Shown piece by piece: positions 38,746 through 50,010 of a stretch of 64,000 bases of DNA (the stretch's first letter is position 1; each line of letters opens with the position of its first letter). This stretch comes from Emiliania huxleyi CCMP1516. Lineage: Eukaryota > Haptophyta > Isochrysidales > Noelaerhabdaceae. The notes under the pieces are model-generated. The model saw only the letters and a program-made list of their open reading frames with translations, ran no database searches and was not told the origin of the DNA. Where the stretch lies: contig NW_005201851.1 of NCBI RefSeq assembly GCF_000372725.1, forward strand, positions 56,735-120,734, given 5' to 3'. Both the position numbers and the translations under genes were made by a program.

Positions 38746-41700
38746 AGAGTGCACGGGGAGTGCACAGGGAGTGCTTTGTGAGTGCTTTCGAGTGCTACCG
38801 AGTGCTATCGAGTGCACGGGGAGTGCTCTGTGAGTGCTTTTGAGTGCTACCAAGTGCTATCGAGTGCATGGGGAGTGCTCTGTGAGTGCTTTTGAGTGCT
38901 ACCGAGTGCTATAGAGTGCACGGGGAGTGCTCTGTGAGTGCTTTTGAGTGCTACCGAGTGCTATAGAGTGCACGGGGAGTGCACAGGGAGTGCTCTGTGA
39001 GTGCTACCGAGTGCTATCGAGTGCTATTGAGTGCACGGGGAGTGCTCTGTGAGTGCTACCGAGTGCTACCGAGTGCTATCGAGTGCACGGGGAGTGCACG
39101 GGGAGTGCTCTGTGAGTGCTTTCGAGTGCTACCGAGTGCTATCGAGTGCACGGGGAGTGCTCTGTGAGTGCTTTTGAGTGCTACCGAGTGCTATAGAGTG
39201 CACGGGGAGTGCTCTGTGAGTGCTTTTGAGTGCTACCGAGTGCTATAGAGTGCACGGGGAGTGCACAGGGAGTGCTCTGTGAGTGCTTTTGAGTGCTACC
39301 GAGTGCTATCGAGTGCACGGGGAGTGCTCTGTGAGTGCTTTTGAGTGCTACCGAGTGCTATCGAGTGCACGGGGAGTGCTCTGTGAGTGCTTTTGAGTGC
39401 TACCGAGTGCTATAGAGTGCACGGGGAGTGCTCTGTGAGTGCTTTTGAGTGCTACCGAGTGCTATCGAGTGCACGGGGAGTGCACGGGGAGTGCTCTGTG
39501 ATTTAGTGCTTTCGAGTGCTACCGAGTGCTATCGAGTGCACGGGGAGTGCTCTGTGAGTGCTTTTGAGTGCTACCGAGTGCTACCGAGTGCACGGGGAGT
39601 GCACAGGGAGTGCTCTGTGAGTGCTTTTGAGTGCTACCGAGTGCTATCGAGTGCTATCGAGTGCACGGGGAGTGCACGGTGATTGCTCTGCGAGTGCTTT
39701 CGAGTGCTACCGAGTGCTATCGAGTGCACGGGGAGTGCTCTGTGAGTGCTTTTGAGTGCTACCGAGTGCTACCGAGTGCACGGGGAGTGCACAGGGAGTG
39801 CTCTGTGAGTGCTTTTGAGTGCTACCGAGTGCTATCGAGTGCACGGGGAGTGCACGGGGAGTGCTTTGTGAGTGCTTTCGAGTGCTACCGAGTGCTATCG
39901 AGTGCACGGGGAGTGCACGGGGAGTGCTCTGTGAGTGCTTTTGAGTGCTACCGAGTGCTATAGAGTGCACGGGGAGTGCACAGGGAGTGCTCTGTGAGTG
40001 CTTTTGAGTGCTACCGAGTGCTATCGAGTGCACGGGGAGTGCACAGGGAGTGCTCTGCGAGTGCTTTTGAGTGCTATCGAGTGCTATCGAGTGCACGGGG
40101 AGTGCTCTGTGAGTGCTTTTGAGTGCTACCGAGTGCTACCGAGTGCACGGGGAGTGCACAGGGAGTGCTCTGTGAGTGCTTTTGAGTGCTACCGAGTGCT
40201 ATCGAGTGCACGGGGAGTGCACGGGGAGTGCTTTGTGAGTGCTTTCGAGTGCTACCGAGTGCTATCGAGTGCACGGGGAGTGCACGGGGAGTGCTCTGTG
40301 AGTGCTTTTGAGTGCTACCGAGTGCTATAGAGTGCACGGGGAGTGCACAGGGAGTGCTCTGTGAGTGCTTTTGAGTGCTACCGAGTGCTATCGAGTGCAC
40401 GGGGAGTGCTCAGGGAGTGCTCTGCGAGTGCTTTAGAGTGCTTCCGAGTGCTTCCGAGTGCTATCGAGTGCACGGGGAGTGCTCAGGGAGTGCTCTGCGA
40501 GTGCTTTAGAGTGCTTTCGAGTGCTTCCGAGTGCTATCGAGTGCATGGGGAGTGCTCAGTGAGTGCTCTGCTAGTGCTTTAGAGTGCTTCCGAGTGCTAT
40601 CGAGTGCACGGGGAGTGCATGGGGAGTGCTCTGTGAGTGCTTTTGAGTGCTACCGAGTGCTATAGAGTGCACGGGGAGTGCACAGGGAGTGCTTTGTGAG
40701 TGCTTTCGAGTGCTACCGAGTGCTATCGAGTGCACGGGGAGTGCACGGGGAGTGCTTTTGAGTGCTACCAAGTGCTATCGAGTGCATGGGGAGTGCTCTG
40801 TGAGTGCTTTTGAGTGCTACCGAGTGCTATAGAGTGCACGGGGAGTGCACAGGGAGTGCTCTGTGAGTGCTACCGAGTGCTACCGAGTGCTATCGAGTGC
40901 ACGGGGAGTGCTCTGTGAGTGCTACCGAGTGCTACCGAGTGCTACCGAGTGCACGGGGAGTGCACAGGGAGTGCTCTGCGAGTGCTTTTGAGTGCTACCG
41001 AGTGCTATCGAGTGCACGGGGAGTGCTCTGTGAGTGCTTTTGAGTGCTACCGAGTGCTATAGAGTGCACGGGGAGTGCACAGGGAGTGCTCTGTGAGTGC
41101 TACCGAGTGCTATCGAGTGCTATTGAGTGCACGGGGAGTGCTCTGTGAGTGCTACCGAGTGCTACCGAGTGCTATCGAGTGGACGGGGAGTGCACAGGGA
41201 GTGCTCTGTGAGTGCTACCGAGTGCTATCGAGTGCTATTGAGTGCACGGGGAGTGCTCTGTGAGTGCTACCGAGTGCTACCGAGTGCTATCGAGTGCACG
41301 GGGAGTGCACGGGGAGTGCTCTGTGAGTGCTTTCGAGTGCTACCGAGTGCTATCGAGTGCACGGGGAGTGCTCTGTGAGTGCTTTTGAGTGCTACCGAGT
41401 GCTATAGAGTGCACGGGGAGTGCTCTGTGAGTGCTTTTGAGTGCTACCGAGTGCTATAGAGTGCACGGGGAGTGCACAGGGAGTGCTCTGTGAGTGCTTT
41501 TGAGTGCTACCGAGTGCTATCGAGTGCACGGGGAGTGCTCTGTGAGTGCTTTTGAGTGCTACCGAGTGCTATCGAGTGCACGGGGAGTGCTCTGTGAGTG
41601 CTTTTGAGTGCTACCGAGTGCTATAGAGTGCACGGGGAGTGCTCTGTGAGTGCTTTTGAGTGCTACCGAGTGCTATCGAGTGCACGGGGAGTGCACGGGG

Positions 41701-44490
41701 AGTGCTCTGTGATTTAGTGCTTTCGAGTGCTACCGAGTGCTATCGAGTGCACGGGGAGTGCTCTGTGAGTGCTTTTGAGTGCTACCGAGTGCTACCGAGT
41801 GCACGGGGAGTGCACAGGGAGTGCTCTGTGAGTGCTTTTGAGTGCTACCGAGTGCTATCGAGTGCACGGGGAGTGCACAGGGAGTGCTCTGCGAGTGCTT
41901 TTGAGTGCTATCGAGTGCTATCGAGTGCACGGGGAGTGCTCTGTGAGTGCTTTTGAGTGCTACCGAGTGCTACCGAGTGCACGGGGAGTGCACAGGGAGT
42001 GCTCTGTGAGTGCTTTTGAGTGCTACCGAGTGCTATCGAGTGCACGGGGAGTGCACGGGGAGTGCTTTGTGAGTGCTTTCGAGTGCTACCGAGTGCTATC
42101 GAGTGCACGGGGAGTGCACGGGGAGTGCACGGGGAGTGCTCTGTGAGTGCTTTTGAGTGCTACCGAGTGCTATAGAGTGCACGGGGAGTGCACAGGGAGT
42201 GCTCTGTGAGTGCTTTTGAGTGCTACCGAGTGCTATCGAGTGCACGGGGAGTGCACAGGGAGTGCTCTGCGAGTGCTTTTGAGTGCTATCGAGTGCTATC
42301 GAGTGCACGGGGAGTGCTCTGCGAGTGCTTTAGAGTGCTTCCGAGTGCTTCCGAGTGCTATCGAGTGCATGGGGAGTGCTCAGTGAGTGCTCTGGGGGTG
42401 CCTTAGAGTGCTTCCAAGTGCTTCCGAGTGCTTCCGAGTGCTATCGAGTGCACGGGGAGTGCTCAGGGAGTGCTCTGCGAGTGCTTTAGAGTGCTTTCGA
42501 GTGCTTCCGAGTGCTATCGAGTGCATGGGGAGTGCTCAGTGAGTGCTCTGCTAGTGCTTTAGAGTGCTTCCGAGTGCTATCGAGTGCACGGGGAGTGCAT
42601 GGGGAGTGCTCTGTGAGTGCTTTTGAGTGCTACCGAGTGCTATAGAGTGCACGGGGAGTGCACAGGGAGTGCTTTGTGAGTGCTTTCGAGTGCTACCGAG
42701 TGCTATCGAGTGCACGGGGAGTGCACGGGGAGTGCTTTTGAGTGCTACCAAGTGCTATCGAGTGCATGGGGAGTGCTCTGTGAGTGCTTTTGAGTGCTAC
42801 CGAGTGCTATAGAGTGCACGGGGAGTGCTCTGTGAGTGCTTTTGAGTGCTACCGAGTGCTATAGAGTGCACGGGGAGTGCACAGGGAGTGCTCTGTGAGT
42901 GCTACCGAGTGCTATCGAGTGCTATTGAGTGCACGGGGAGTGCTCTGTGAGTGCTACCGAGTGCTACCGAGTGCTATCGAGTGCACGGGGAGTGCACGGG
43001 GAGTGCTCTGTGAGTGCTTTCGAGTGCTACCGAGTGCTATCGAGTGCACGGGGAGTGCTCTGTGAGTGCTTTTGAGTGCTACCGAGTGCTATAGAGTGCA
43101 CGGGGAGTGCTCTGTGAGTGCTTTTGAGTGCTACCGAGTGCTATAGAGTGCACGGGGAGTGCACAGGGAGTGCTCTGTGAGTGCTTTTGAGTGCTACCGA
43201 GTGCTATCGAGTGCACGGGGAGTGCTCTGTGAGTGCTTTTGAGTGCTACCGAGTGCTATCGAGTGCACGGGGAGTGCTCTGTGAGTGCTTTTGAGTGCTA
43301 CCGAGTGCTATAGAGTGCACGGGGAGTGCTCTGTGAGTGCTTTTGAGTGCTACCGAGTGCTATCGAGTGCACGGGGAGTGCACGGGGAGTGCTCTGTGAT
43401 TTAGTGCTTTCGAGTGCTACCGAGTGCTATCGAGTGCACGGGGAGTGCTCTGTGAGTGCTTTTGAGTGCTACCGAGTGCTACCGAGTGCACGGGGAGTGC
43501 ACAGGGAGTGCTCTGTGAGTGCTTTTGAGTGCTACCGAGTGCTATCGAGTGCTATCGAGTGCACGGGGAGTGCACGGTGATTGCTCTGCGAGTGCTTTCG
43601 AGTGCTACCGAGTGCTATCGAGTGCACGGGGAGTGCACAGGGAGTGCTCTGCGAGTGCTTTTGAGTGCTACCGAGTGCTATCGAGTGCTATCGAGTGCAC
43701 GGGGAGTGCTCTGTGAGTGCTTTCCAGTGCTACCGAGTGCTATCGAGTGCACGGGGAGTGCACGGTGATTGCTCTGTGAGTGCTTTCGAGTGCTACCGAG
43801 TGCTATCGAGTGCACGGTGAGTGCTCTGTGAGTGCTTTCGAGTGCTACCGAGTGCTATCAAGTGCACGGGGAGTGCACGGGGAGTGCTCTGTGAGTGCTT
43901 TTGAGTGCTACCGAGTGCTACCGAGTGCACGGGGAGTGCACGGGGAGTGCTCTGTGAGTGCTACCGAGTGCACGGGGAGTGCTCTGTGAGTGAGTGCTTG
44001 CTATAGAGTGCACGGGGAGTGCACGGGGAGTGCTCTGTGAGTGCTACCGAGTGCTATCGAGTGCTATCGAGTGCACGGGGAGTGCTCTGTGAGTGCTACC
44101 GAGTGCTATCGAGTGCTATCGAGTGCACGGGGAGTGCTCTGTGAGTGCTATCGAGTGCACGGGGAGTGCTCTGTGAGTGAGTGCTTGCTATAGAGTGCAC
44201 GGGGAGTGCACGGGGAGTGCTCTGTGAGTGCTACCGAGTGCTACCGAGTGCTATCGAGTGCACGGGGAGTGCTCTGTGAGTGCTTTTGAGTGCTTGCTAT
44301 CGAGTGCACGGGGAGTGCTCTGTGAGTGCTACCGAGCGCTACCGAGTGCTATCGAGTGCACGGGGAGTGCTCTGTGAGTGCTACCGAGTGCTACCGAGTG
44401 CTATCGAGTGCACGGGGAGTGCTCTGTGAGTGCTACCGAGTGCTTCCGAGTGCTCTGGAGTGCACGGGGAGTGCACAGGGAGTGCACACG
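38740..44490 (+). repeat. Giant 10-bp GAGTGCNNNN minisatellite (5.7 kb)
   Basis: About 575 units of GAGTGCTATC, GAGTGCTACC, GAGTGCACGG, GAGTGCTCTG and GAGTGCTTTT. Higher-order structure is visible: the odd variant CTCTGTGATTTAGTGCTT appears near 39,500, 41,711 and 43,397, and CCAAGTGCTATCGAGTGCAT near 38,850, 40,768 and 42,747, so blocks of about 1.7-2.2 kb have been duplicated. Frames within it are repeat artefacts, not genes. Confidence 0.95.
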
Positions 44491-44787
44491 CTCTCGCCGC
44501 ATGGCATCGCCCATCCGCTCCAGTGATGACGACGACAACACGCCTTGCCTTGGGCCGAGCCGCTCTGGGAGAGCGCCGGCATGCGGGCGCGGAACGGCGG
44601 CCACCAAGGCGAAGAGCATGCCCACCGCCCTCCACTACTCGAGCGTTGTGAGGCAATCGAGGCAGGTCGTAGCAAGACTGTTGCCGAAACGAGCGATGAG
44701 GCGGAGCGGGCGTCGGGCAGCAAGCGTGCCCGAAGGAGCGGCTGTTGTGCTTGTTCGTTGTACACGGCGTTGAGATGTACCTTTTAG
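44491..44787 (+). CDS. Possible exon after the minisatellite
   Basis: A frame ending at 44,787 includes PPLLERCEAIEAGRSKTVAE then TSDEAERASGSKRARRSGCC, which is less repeat-like than its surroundings and could be the 3' exon of the gene beginning at 38,335. Evidence is compositional only. Confidence 0.25.
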
Positions 44788-45747
44788 CTTACTGGGAGAA
44801 AAGAGAGAGGGGGTTGTGTTCTCTAGGCCCCTAAGGGGCCCGAGATGTACGTACGTACTTTTAGCTTACTGGGAGAAGTACGTACAGGCCTCGTCAGGTT
44901 TTTGCTCATGGTGCATTTACTCACACCACCGCAGTACAATTGATTGAGTCCGGGTTTTTTATGCGTATGATTGTAAGGGCGTAGGGACCCGCCCCAGGAC
45001 AGGCTCTGTCGTTCTGATGGAGCGCTCTGGTGCCGAGGAGAGCCGCTGGCAAGAGGTAGATGTGAAGCCACGACGGGTCGGTACAGCAGGCCGACCAGAG
45101 AGTGCAGAGTGAGCACTGCCCCTCTCCAAGATCGACTCCTGTGGAGAAGCCCGCCTAGGACCATCAAGGGGAGGCCAGGTCCACTTGACCCGCGCAAAGA
45201 GCTAGATGCAGCCGTCGCCATTCTACGGCCTCAGAGCGTATGCCTTGCCGCCGGACGGTGGCGGTCGTGTCGGTGGTTGGGCTGTTTTGCACGACGGCTG
45301 TGGCGGCGCTCTGGAGGGGAGGGCGGCCACTTTCGGGTGGTGGATGACCGGCCTTTGAGGTCTTGCAACCCTAGCTGTGACAGCTTTGGACAGCTCGCGT
45401 AACCCTAGGAACAGCGGGCCGGCTAGGGTTGAGGCCACACAGCCCGGGACATGACGAGGGTGGTGGAGGTCCGAAATCACGCCGCTATGCCTCGGCTCCA
45501 GCGAGGTCTCTCAGACCCTAGCTCAGGTATAATGCAGTAGCCGGAAGCAGGGAACACTCACCCCCCAGCACCAGTCTTCTAGGTGGAGGCGGGCCCGCTG
45601 GTATCGTCGGGAAGGTCGAGGAGGGTGGGTGGATGAGCGAGAACCTGACAAGGCCTGTACTTTTAGCTTCGAGGGAGAAAAGAGAGAGGGGTGTTTACTT
45701 TTTACGGCCCTTTCCCTGCGAACGCGCACCCCCCCTAGCTAGGGGTC

Positions 45748-45860
45748 AGGGCTCTCTAGCCCGTAGCCCGATCCCGATCATCCGGCCCGCTGGGTGCGCT
45801 TCTCAGCTCCCCGGCCCTGGATGTGAGGCTGATAACTGCACTCCAAGTGCTCCAAGGGGG
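45748..45860 (-). repeat. Dispersed repeat B, second copy
   Basis: Same sequence as 38,137-38,240, with GCCCGTAGCCCGATCCCGAT. Confidence 0.85.
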
Positions 45861-46486
45861 TTGTGTTCTCTAGGCCCCTAAGGGCCCTACGCGCGGCGTG
45901 AGAGCTCGGGAGATGTACTTTTAGCTACTGGGAGATGTAAAGAGACACGTACCCTGGGGTGTGGCCACACTTGGAGAACGTGTGTACAGAATGTCGAGAA
46001 TGTCCAGAATCGGTGTCCAGAACGGAGATGTCTTCTACGGAAGGCGTCCAACGAGCAACGTCCGTGTGAGCACACACTCACTGTGGTTGCGCACGACATT
46101 AGAGTCAGGTCCTGAGCGCCCAAGGCCAGCCCTCACCTATTCAGTTAGAGTCCGATGGGTATGACCACACTTGGAGAGGTGTACAGTCTGTACAGAATGT
46201 GCAGAAGGTGTACAGAAGGTGTACAGAAGGTGTACAGAAGGTGTATTCTGGTCAACATACAGCTATTTAACCCTTCACCATTTGAGCAGGCCAGCTCCCC
46301 AACCCTGGCTTAATTAGTATTAGATCTAGATCTTTCATGTGCTGCTCTCAAATCTAGTCTTGTCCAGAATGGCGTCTGCGGTCCCGAGAAATTACGTAAC
46401 AAAGGTTTCTCTGGACGCTCCACAAACCCTATTCTCAATGCCCCACCCCCCTGCGCGCGGGCCTTCTAGGCCCGCGGGTAGTCTCC

Positions 46487-46585
46487 CCCCATTCCCAGGG
46501 CCTCCAGGGCTCACACCTCAACCTCTCACAGACCAGCGCACAGCGCCATAGGAGGTATTTTCTTCTCAACAACAAGGCTGTGAAG
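46487..46585 (+). repeat. Dispersed repeat C, copy 1
   Basis: CCCAGGGCCTCCAGGGCTCA, CACCTCAACCTCT, GACCAGCGCACA and TTTTCTTCTCAAC match 49,517-49,592. Confidence 0.85.
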
Positions 46586-46731
46586 TGGCAAGTGGGCGGC
46601 GAGGTGTCGGTGTGAACGCACCGACTAGGAGTGGGGGAGGCCTCACCGTGCAGATCGTGAGTCCTTCGGTAAGCGCGGGTTAGTGCTCACTAACCCGGCA
46701 CGCGGCACGGGTTAGCACGGGTCAGAACGGG

Positions 46732-47451
46732 TTACCATAACCCGACGGAGGCCGGAGGGTGGGCGCCCACGGTTGCTGCGCCCGCGCAGGTGCTCGCCGA
46801 GGCGCCAATAATATTTCCCATGCCCGAGATGACGATCCGAGCGGTGTCGCTTTGAAGATCAATGTACCTTGGCGAGCTCGTGTTTGTCTCGTCCGGGTCC
46901 ACCTCGAGAAAGCAGACGCAGGTCCGCTCCATGATGCTCGCCATCGCAGACTCCACCACGGCGCGGAAGTGGCCAACCCCGGCCTCCTCCGCAGCCCATT
47001 GGCCGGTAGGATTGCCATCGACATCGATTCGGATGCCAAGACTCTCCATCTGGGCGGCCGTCGGGTAGAACCAGCGGACAACGCCGCCGGCCCACTTCGG
47101 CTCTTTTCTGTACCAGGCGAGCGAGCGCCTCTCCGCCGTGGCTTTGCCAATTGCAGCTGGCAGCGCCGCTGCTGCGTCCGCGGCGGCTGTGGCGCCGGGG
47201 CAGCGCTGCCCACAGGGCGGCTCGGCGACGGCGGCGCCACCACGCGTCAGCCAGATGCCGCCGTCTCTCCAAGCGCAGAAGGACGCGCAGCTGCTACGCG
47301 AGCATGTGTCACGGTCAGGCGCCGCGACGACGCAGACCAGCCGAGCCGAGCCGAGTCGCCGCACGCAGGAGGTGACTCCGATGGAGCGGTCGGTGTGGCA
47401 ATCGGCGAGGAGAGGTGGTGGCGCCAGCGTCGCGAATACGAAGGCGATCAT
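46732..47451 (-). CDS. Astacin-like N-terminal half (partial gene)
   Basis: Starts MIAFVFATLAPPPLLA, a signal peptide, then a Cys-rich segment (DRDTCSRSSCASFCAWRDGG) and a pro-region. The mature part resembles the first half of an astacin catalytic domain: KWAGGVVRWFYP, AVVESAMASIMERTCVCFLE (the Am..I...TC..F pattern) and RYIDLQSDTARIVISGMGN, then IGASASTCAGAATVGAH. The zinc site would follow next, but the frame stops at 46,734 in an AACCCG-repeat region. It may be the 5' part of the gene whose catalytic half is at 36,900-38,136, with 8.6 kb between, or a separate truncated copy. Confidence 0.6.
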   Translation of the reverse strand: MIAFVFATLAPPPLLADCHTDRSIGVTSCVRRLGSARLVCVVAAPDRDTCSRSSCASFCAWRDGGIWLTRGGAAVAEPPCGQRCPGATAAADAAAALPAAIGKATAERRSLAWYRKEPKWAGGVVRWFYPTAAQMESLGIRIDVDGNPTGQWAAEEAGVGHFRAVVESAMASIMERTCVCFLEVDPDETNTSSPRYIDLQSDTARIVISGMGNIIGASASTCAGAATVGAHPPASVGLW

Positions 47452-47642
47452 GGAGAGCTACGGCGTCCAAGTTAAAAGAAAACGTGAATACGGCCGAAAC
47501 GACGCCCTCTTCGGCGGCCTTCTTCGCGAGGAACTGGCGGCCAAACTCGTTGGTGCCCGCGAGCACAAGCGGGGCGATGGTGGAGAGGAAGAGGGCGCGC
47601 GCGTGCGTGTGTGTGTCCGCGCTGCAGCGATGATGTCACAGG

Positions 47643-47710
47643 ACACCTCCGACTCGAACCCGAGACCCCACACAAAACGATAGCCCTTGAACCGCTAGAC
47701 TACGGCCATG
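47643..47710 (-). ncRNA. tRNA-like sequence with A and B boxes
   Basis: The minus strand has TAGTCTAGCGG (fits the A box TRGYNNARNGG) and, 35 bases on, GGGTTCGAGTC (close to the B box). D-loop and T-loop spacing is tRNA-like, but the acceptor arms do not pair and the anticodon stem is poor, so it is more likely a pseudo-tRNA or SINE head than a working tRNA. Confidence 0.4.
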
Positions 47711-47734
47711 TTGCACATGTTACATGTACATGTA

Positions 47735-47735
<1 letters not shown>

Positions 47736-47770
<35 letters not shown>

Positions 47771-47771
47771 C
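47736..47771 (+). repeat. (TTG)n microsatellite
   Basis: About eleven TTG units next to the tRNA-like sequence. Confidence 0.95.
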
Positions 47772-48835
47772 ATGTGATACTTTCTCTCTGTCTATCTATC
47801 TATCTGCGCTCCTTTGCGGAATTTTGTCTCTGTGGTTGACTGGCGGTGGCTGACTGGCGTGGTTTGCAACCGAATGAATGAACGCGAGGCATGCGCCTGG
47901 CGCTGTCCTGAGGACTCTTTGCTTGCACGCTGCGATTAGCCGACACGCGCCACATTGCGTTTGAGGACCTCTTTGAATGTTGAGGACCTCTTTCTTGCAC
48001 CTTGAAGGATGAGGACATCTCTTCGTCTGCCGGTCTGCGGCTTCCGCCACCGCACGTTGATCATCGCCGTGCCGCCGACGTCCAAGCCGACGTCCAAGCC
48101 GTCGTCGCTATCGCCGCTCCCGCCTCACGATGGTTTGGGCGATCTCGCTCTCCCGCCTCCTGGGGACCTGGGGATGCCTGGCCTCTAGTGCGCTACTCGA
48201 GTGGGCTCTCTGTTCAAAATATTGCCAAATTACGCACACATGTGCGCAGATAAACATCCTTAGAGTGCCACACACATTCTTTCCACGTGCGAATGTTCGG
48301 GTCGTCAACCGAGCTAACCGCGCCCCCCCCCGGGGGGGGAGGGGGGGGGCAGCGCGGGGCTATCGTGGACACGTGTGGTCACGGGGGAGTTGCACACGCG
48401 ACACGGCACACCCAGCACGCGGTGCGGCCACTCCCACGCCGGCGGGGGCGCACGCGGTGTGATGTTTGCATCTTATTTGCTCGCAAAATGACAAGTTTGC
48501 GTGCAAATTTGCTGCAAATTTGACATTTCAAATCCATAAGAGTGACACTATGGATTCCGGGTGACACAGGTTTTTCGGCCCCCCCCGCGTCTCAATCGGA
48601 TGACGGATGCACATACACAAACAAGACACACGCTCGCCGAACAGCGGGTGGTGCACGCGCCCCCGAAGAATGAGTGTACACCGGACCACCGTCCACTATC
48701 TTGCCGGACTGTACACTGTCTCCTGCCCGTCTCCCTCGAGGGCTCTCACCGCGGAGAGTGGAGAGTGGACTCAACGCTCCTCGCTCGCAGGACTCGGCGT
48801 CAACTTCTCGAGGCTCGAGCGAAGGCGGTCTCGGG
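47772..48835. other. No gene recognised
   Basis: Contains an inverted C9/G8 block at about 48,324-48,341 and a plus-strand frame from 48,002 without recognisable features. GAGGACCTCTTT occurs twice at 47,962 and 47,980. Confidence 0.4.
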
Positions 48836-49429
48836 TCAGGCGAGGACGCCGCAGCCAATCTTGGCGCCACCGGGCGCGTGCACGATCACAACGCGGTCCA
48901 GAGCCGTCATCGGGTTCACATTCAGGTCGGAAGCCGACAGCACCACGGTGAGGTCCGCCACGGTAGATCCAGCCGGCGTGTGCCACACCGCGTTGGCCTG
49001 GCCGTCGGAGAAGAAGCTGGCACCCCAGGGGTCCTCCGAGGCGTCAAGGACGGCGGGGTCGGACGGCACGTAGTAGTGCCCCTTGTTGGCGCCTGCAGGC
49101 GCGTCGCCCTTGACGGTCGTCTCGTTGCCGCACGCAAATCCTGTGCGAAGGGGAGGTGGGCGGGTGAGAGCGAGTGTGTTGTCAACCATGCATGGCGGAG
49201 TGGGCGAACCGTAGTGAATATGGATGCCGCCCGACTCGTTCGCGGGGAGGTTTTCCAGCATCGCGTGGAGCGTCAGCTCGGCGTCGGAGACGGTGACGGA
49301 CACCGTGCCGAGGCTGGCGTCGCCGACGCCGAATGGCATGATCTCTGCCGTTTGGGTGGTGGACAAGGGCGTGCTCGAAAAGGCGTAAGCCTGCATGAGG
49401 AGGAGGGAGAGGACACACTCGCGAAGCAT
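48836..49429 (-). CDS. Secreted Cu-type superoxide dismutase-like protein
   Basis: 197 codons, signal peptide MLRECVLSLLLMQAYAF. Matches to the Cu/Zn-SOD fold: SGGIHIHYG (two Cu-ligand His), a Cys, GHYYVPSDP (bridging-His position), NPMTALDRVVIVHAP (the last Cu His) and GGAKIGCGVLA (second Cys of the disulphide). The histidines and Asp of the Zn-binding loop are not evident. Cu-only SODs of fungi also lack the Zn site, so this may be such an enzyme or a non-catalytic relative. Extracellular location is inferred from the signal. Confidence 0.62.
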   Translation of the reverse strand: MLRECVLSLLLMQAYAFSSTPLSTTQTAEIMPFGVGDASLGTVSVTVSDAELTLHAMLENLPANESGGIHIHYGSPTPPCMVDNTLALTRPPPLRTGFACGNETTVKGDAPAGANKGHYYVPSDPAVLDASEDPWGASFFSDGQANAVWHTPAGSTVADLTVVLSASDLNVNPMTALDRVVIVHAPGGAKIGCGVLA

Positions 49430-49516
49430 TTTGCGGTCGCCTCGGAAGCAGCGTCGGCTAGAGGTGCTCGTGAAACTCGGCGGTGTGGGCTGTGAAGAGG
49501 CCTGCGGGCGTGTCCC

Positions 49517-49605
49517 ATCCCCAGGGCCTCCAGGGCTCGCACCTCAACCTCTGCTCTCATATAGACCAGCGCGCACATTTTCTTCTCAACCAATACGACA
49601 GGGTT
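49517..49605 (+). repeat. Dispersed repeat C, copy 2
   Basis: CCCCAGGGCCTCCAGGGCTC and TTTTCTTCTCAAC as in 46,487-46,585, just upstream of the SOD-like gene. Confidence 0.85.
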
Positions 49606-50010
49606 GGACCCCGACCCCGACCCCACCCCTCGGGTGAGGGGACACGCCCCTGTCGGGCACCGCTTGCGGCGCCTGGCAGGGGCACCCCCTGGGTGGGGGC
49701 CGGCGATTCCCATGCCGGCTCTCCGCCACAACCCCCGCCGGAAGGGAATCCCCGCTCACAGAAAAGGCAAAAGGGCTCCAAGCCCTGTCTCGCGCACGCC
49801 CCTGGCGGCCGCCGCGCGGATTTTACCCGGGCTTTTCGGCATTTTCTGCTTGCTGACCACTGAACAACAGTAACAACAGTAACAAACAGTAACAGCTTGG
49901 GCTGGAGAGAACACTCGAACAAAGTTGAGGATTTCAGCCAACACTAGCGCAACTGTTAGGCCCAAAGTTAACGTTTGACAGCTCCATTTTTGCCCCCCCC
50001 CCCCCCCCCC
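49606..50010. other. GC-rich structured stretch and poly-C
   Basis: Several self-complementary pieces (GCCGGCGATTCCCATGCCGGC; CCCCTGTCGGG / CCTGGCAGGGG) suggest folded RNA or foldback DNA. A C18 run at 49,993-50,010 abuts the TIR element. No gene. Confidence 0.45.

Larger units (their letters stand above)
44788..46730. repeat. Mosaic of short dispersed repeats, no gene
   Basis: Recurring pieces include TACTTTTAGCTTACTGGGAG (44,790; 44,860; variants at 45,659 and 45,913), GGTTGTGTTCTCTAGGCCCC (44,813 and 45,859), CCACACTTGGAGA (45,965 and 46,166) and a 12-bp GTGTACAGAAGG array (46,200-46,245). Repeat B lies at 45,748-45,860. Confidence 0.75.

Noticed and set aside
38740-44490. Cys/Ser-rich repetitive proteins (ECYRVLSSARGVHGE-type frames) on both strands
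   Set aside because: They are translations of a 10-bp satellite, break at random in all frames, and have no start context or domain.
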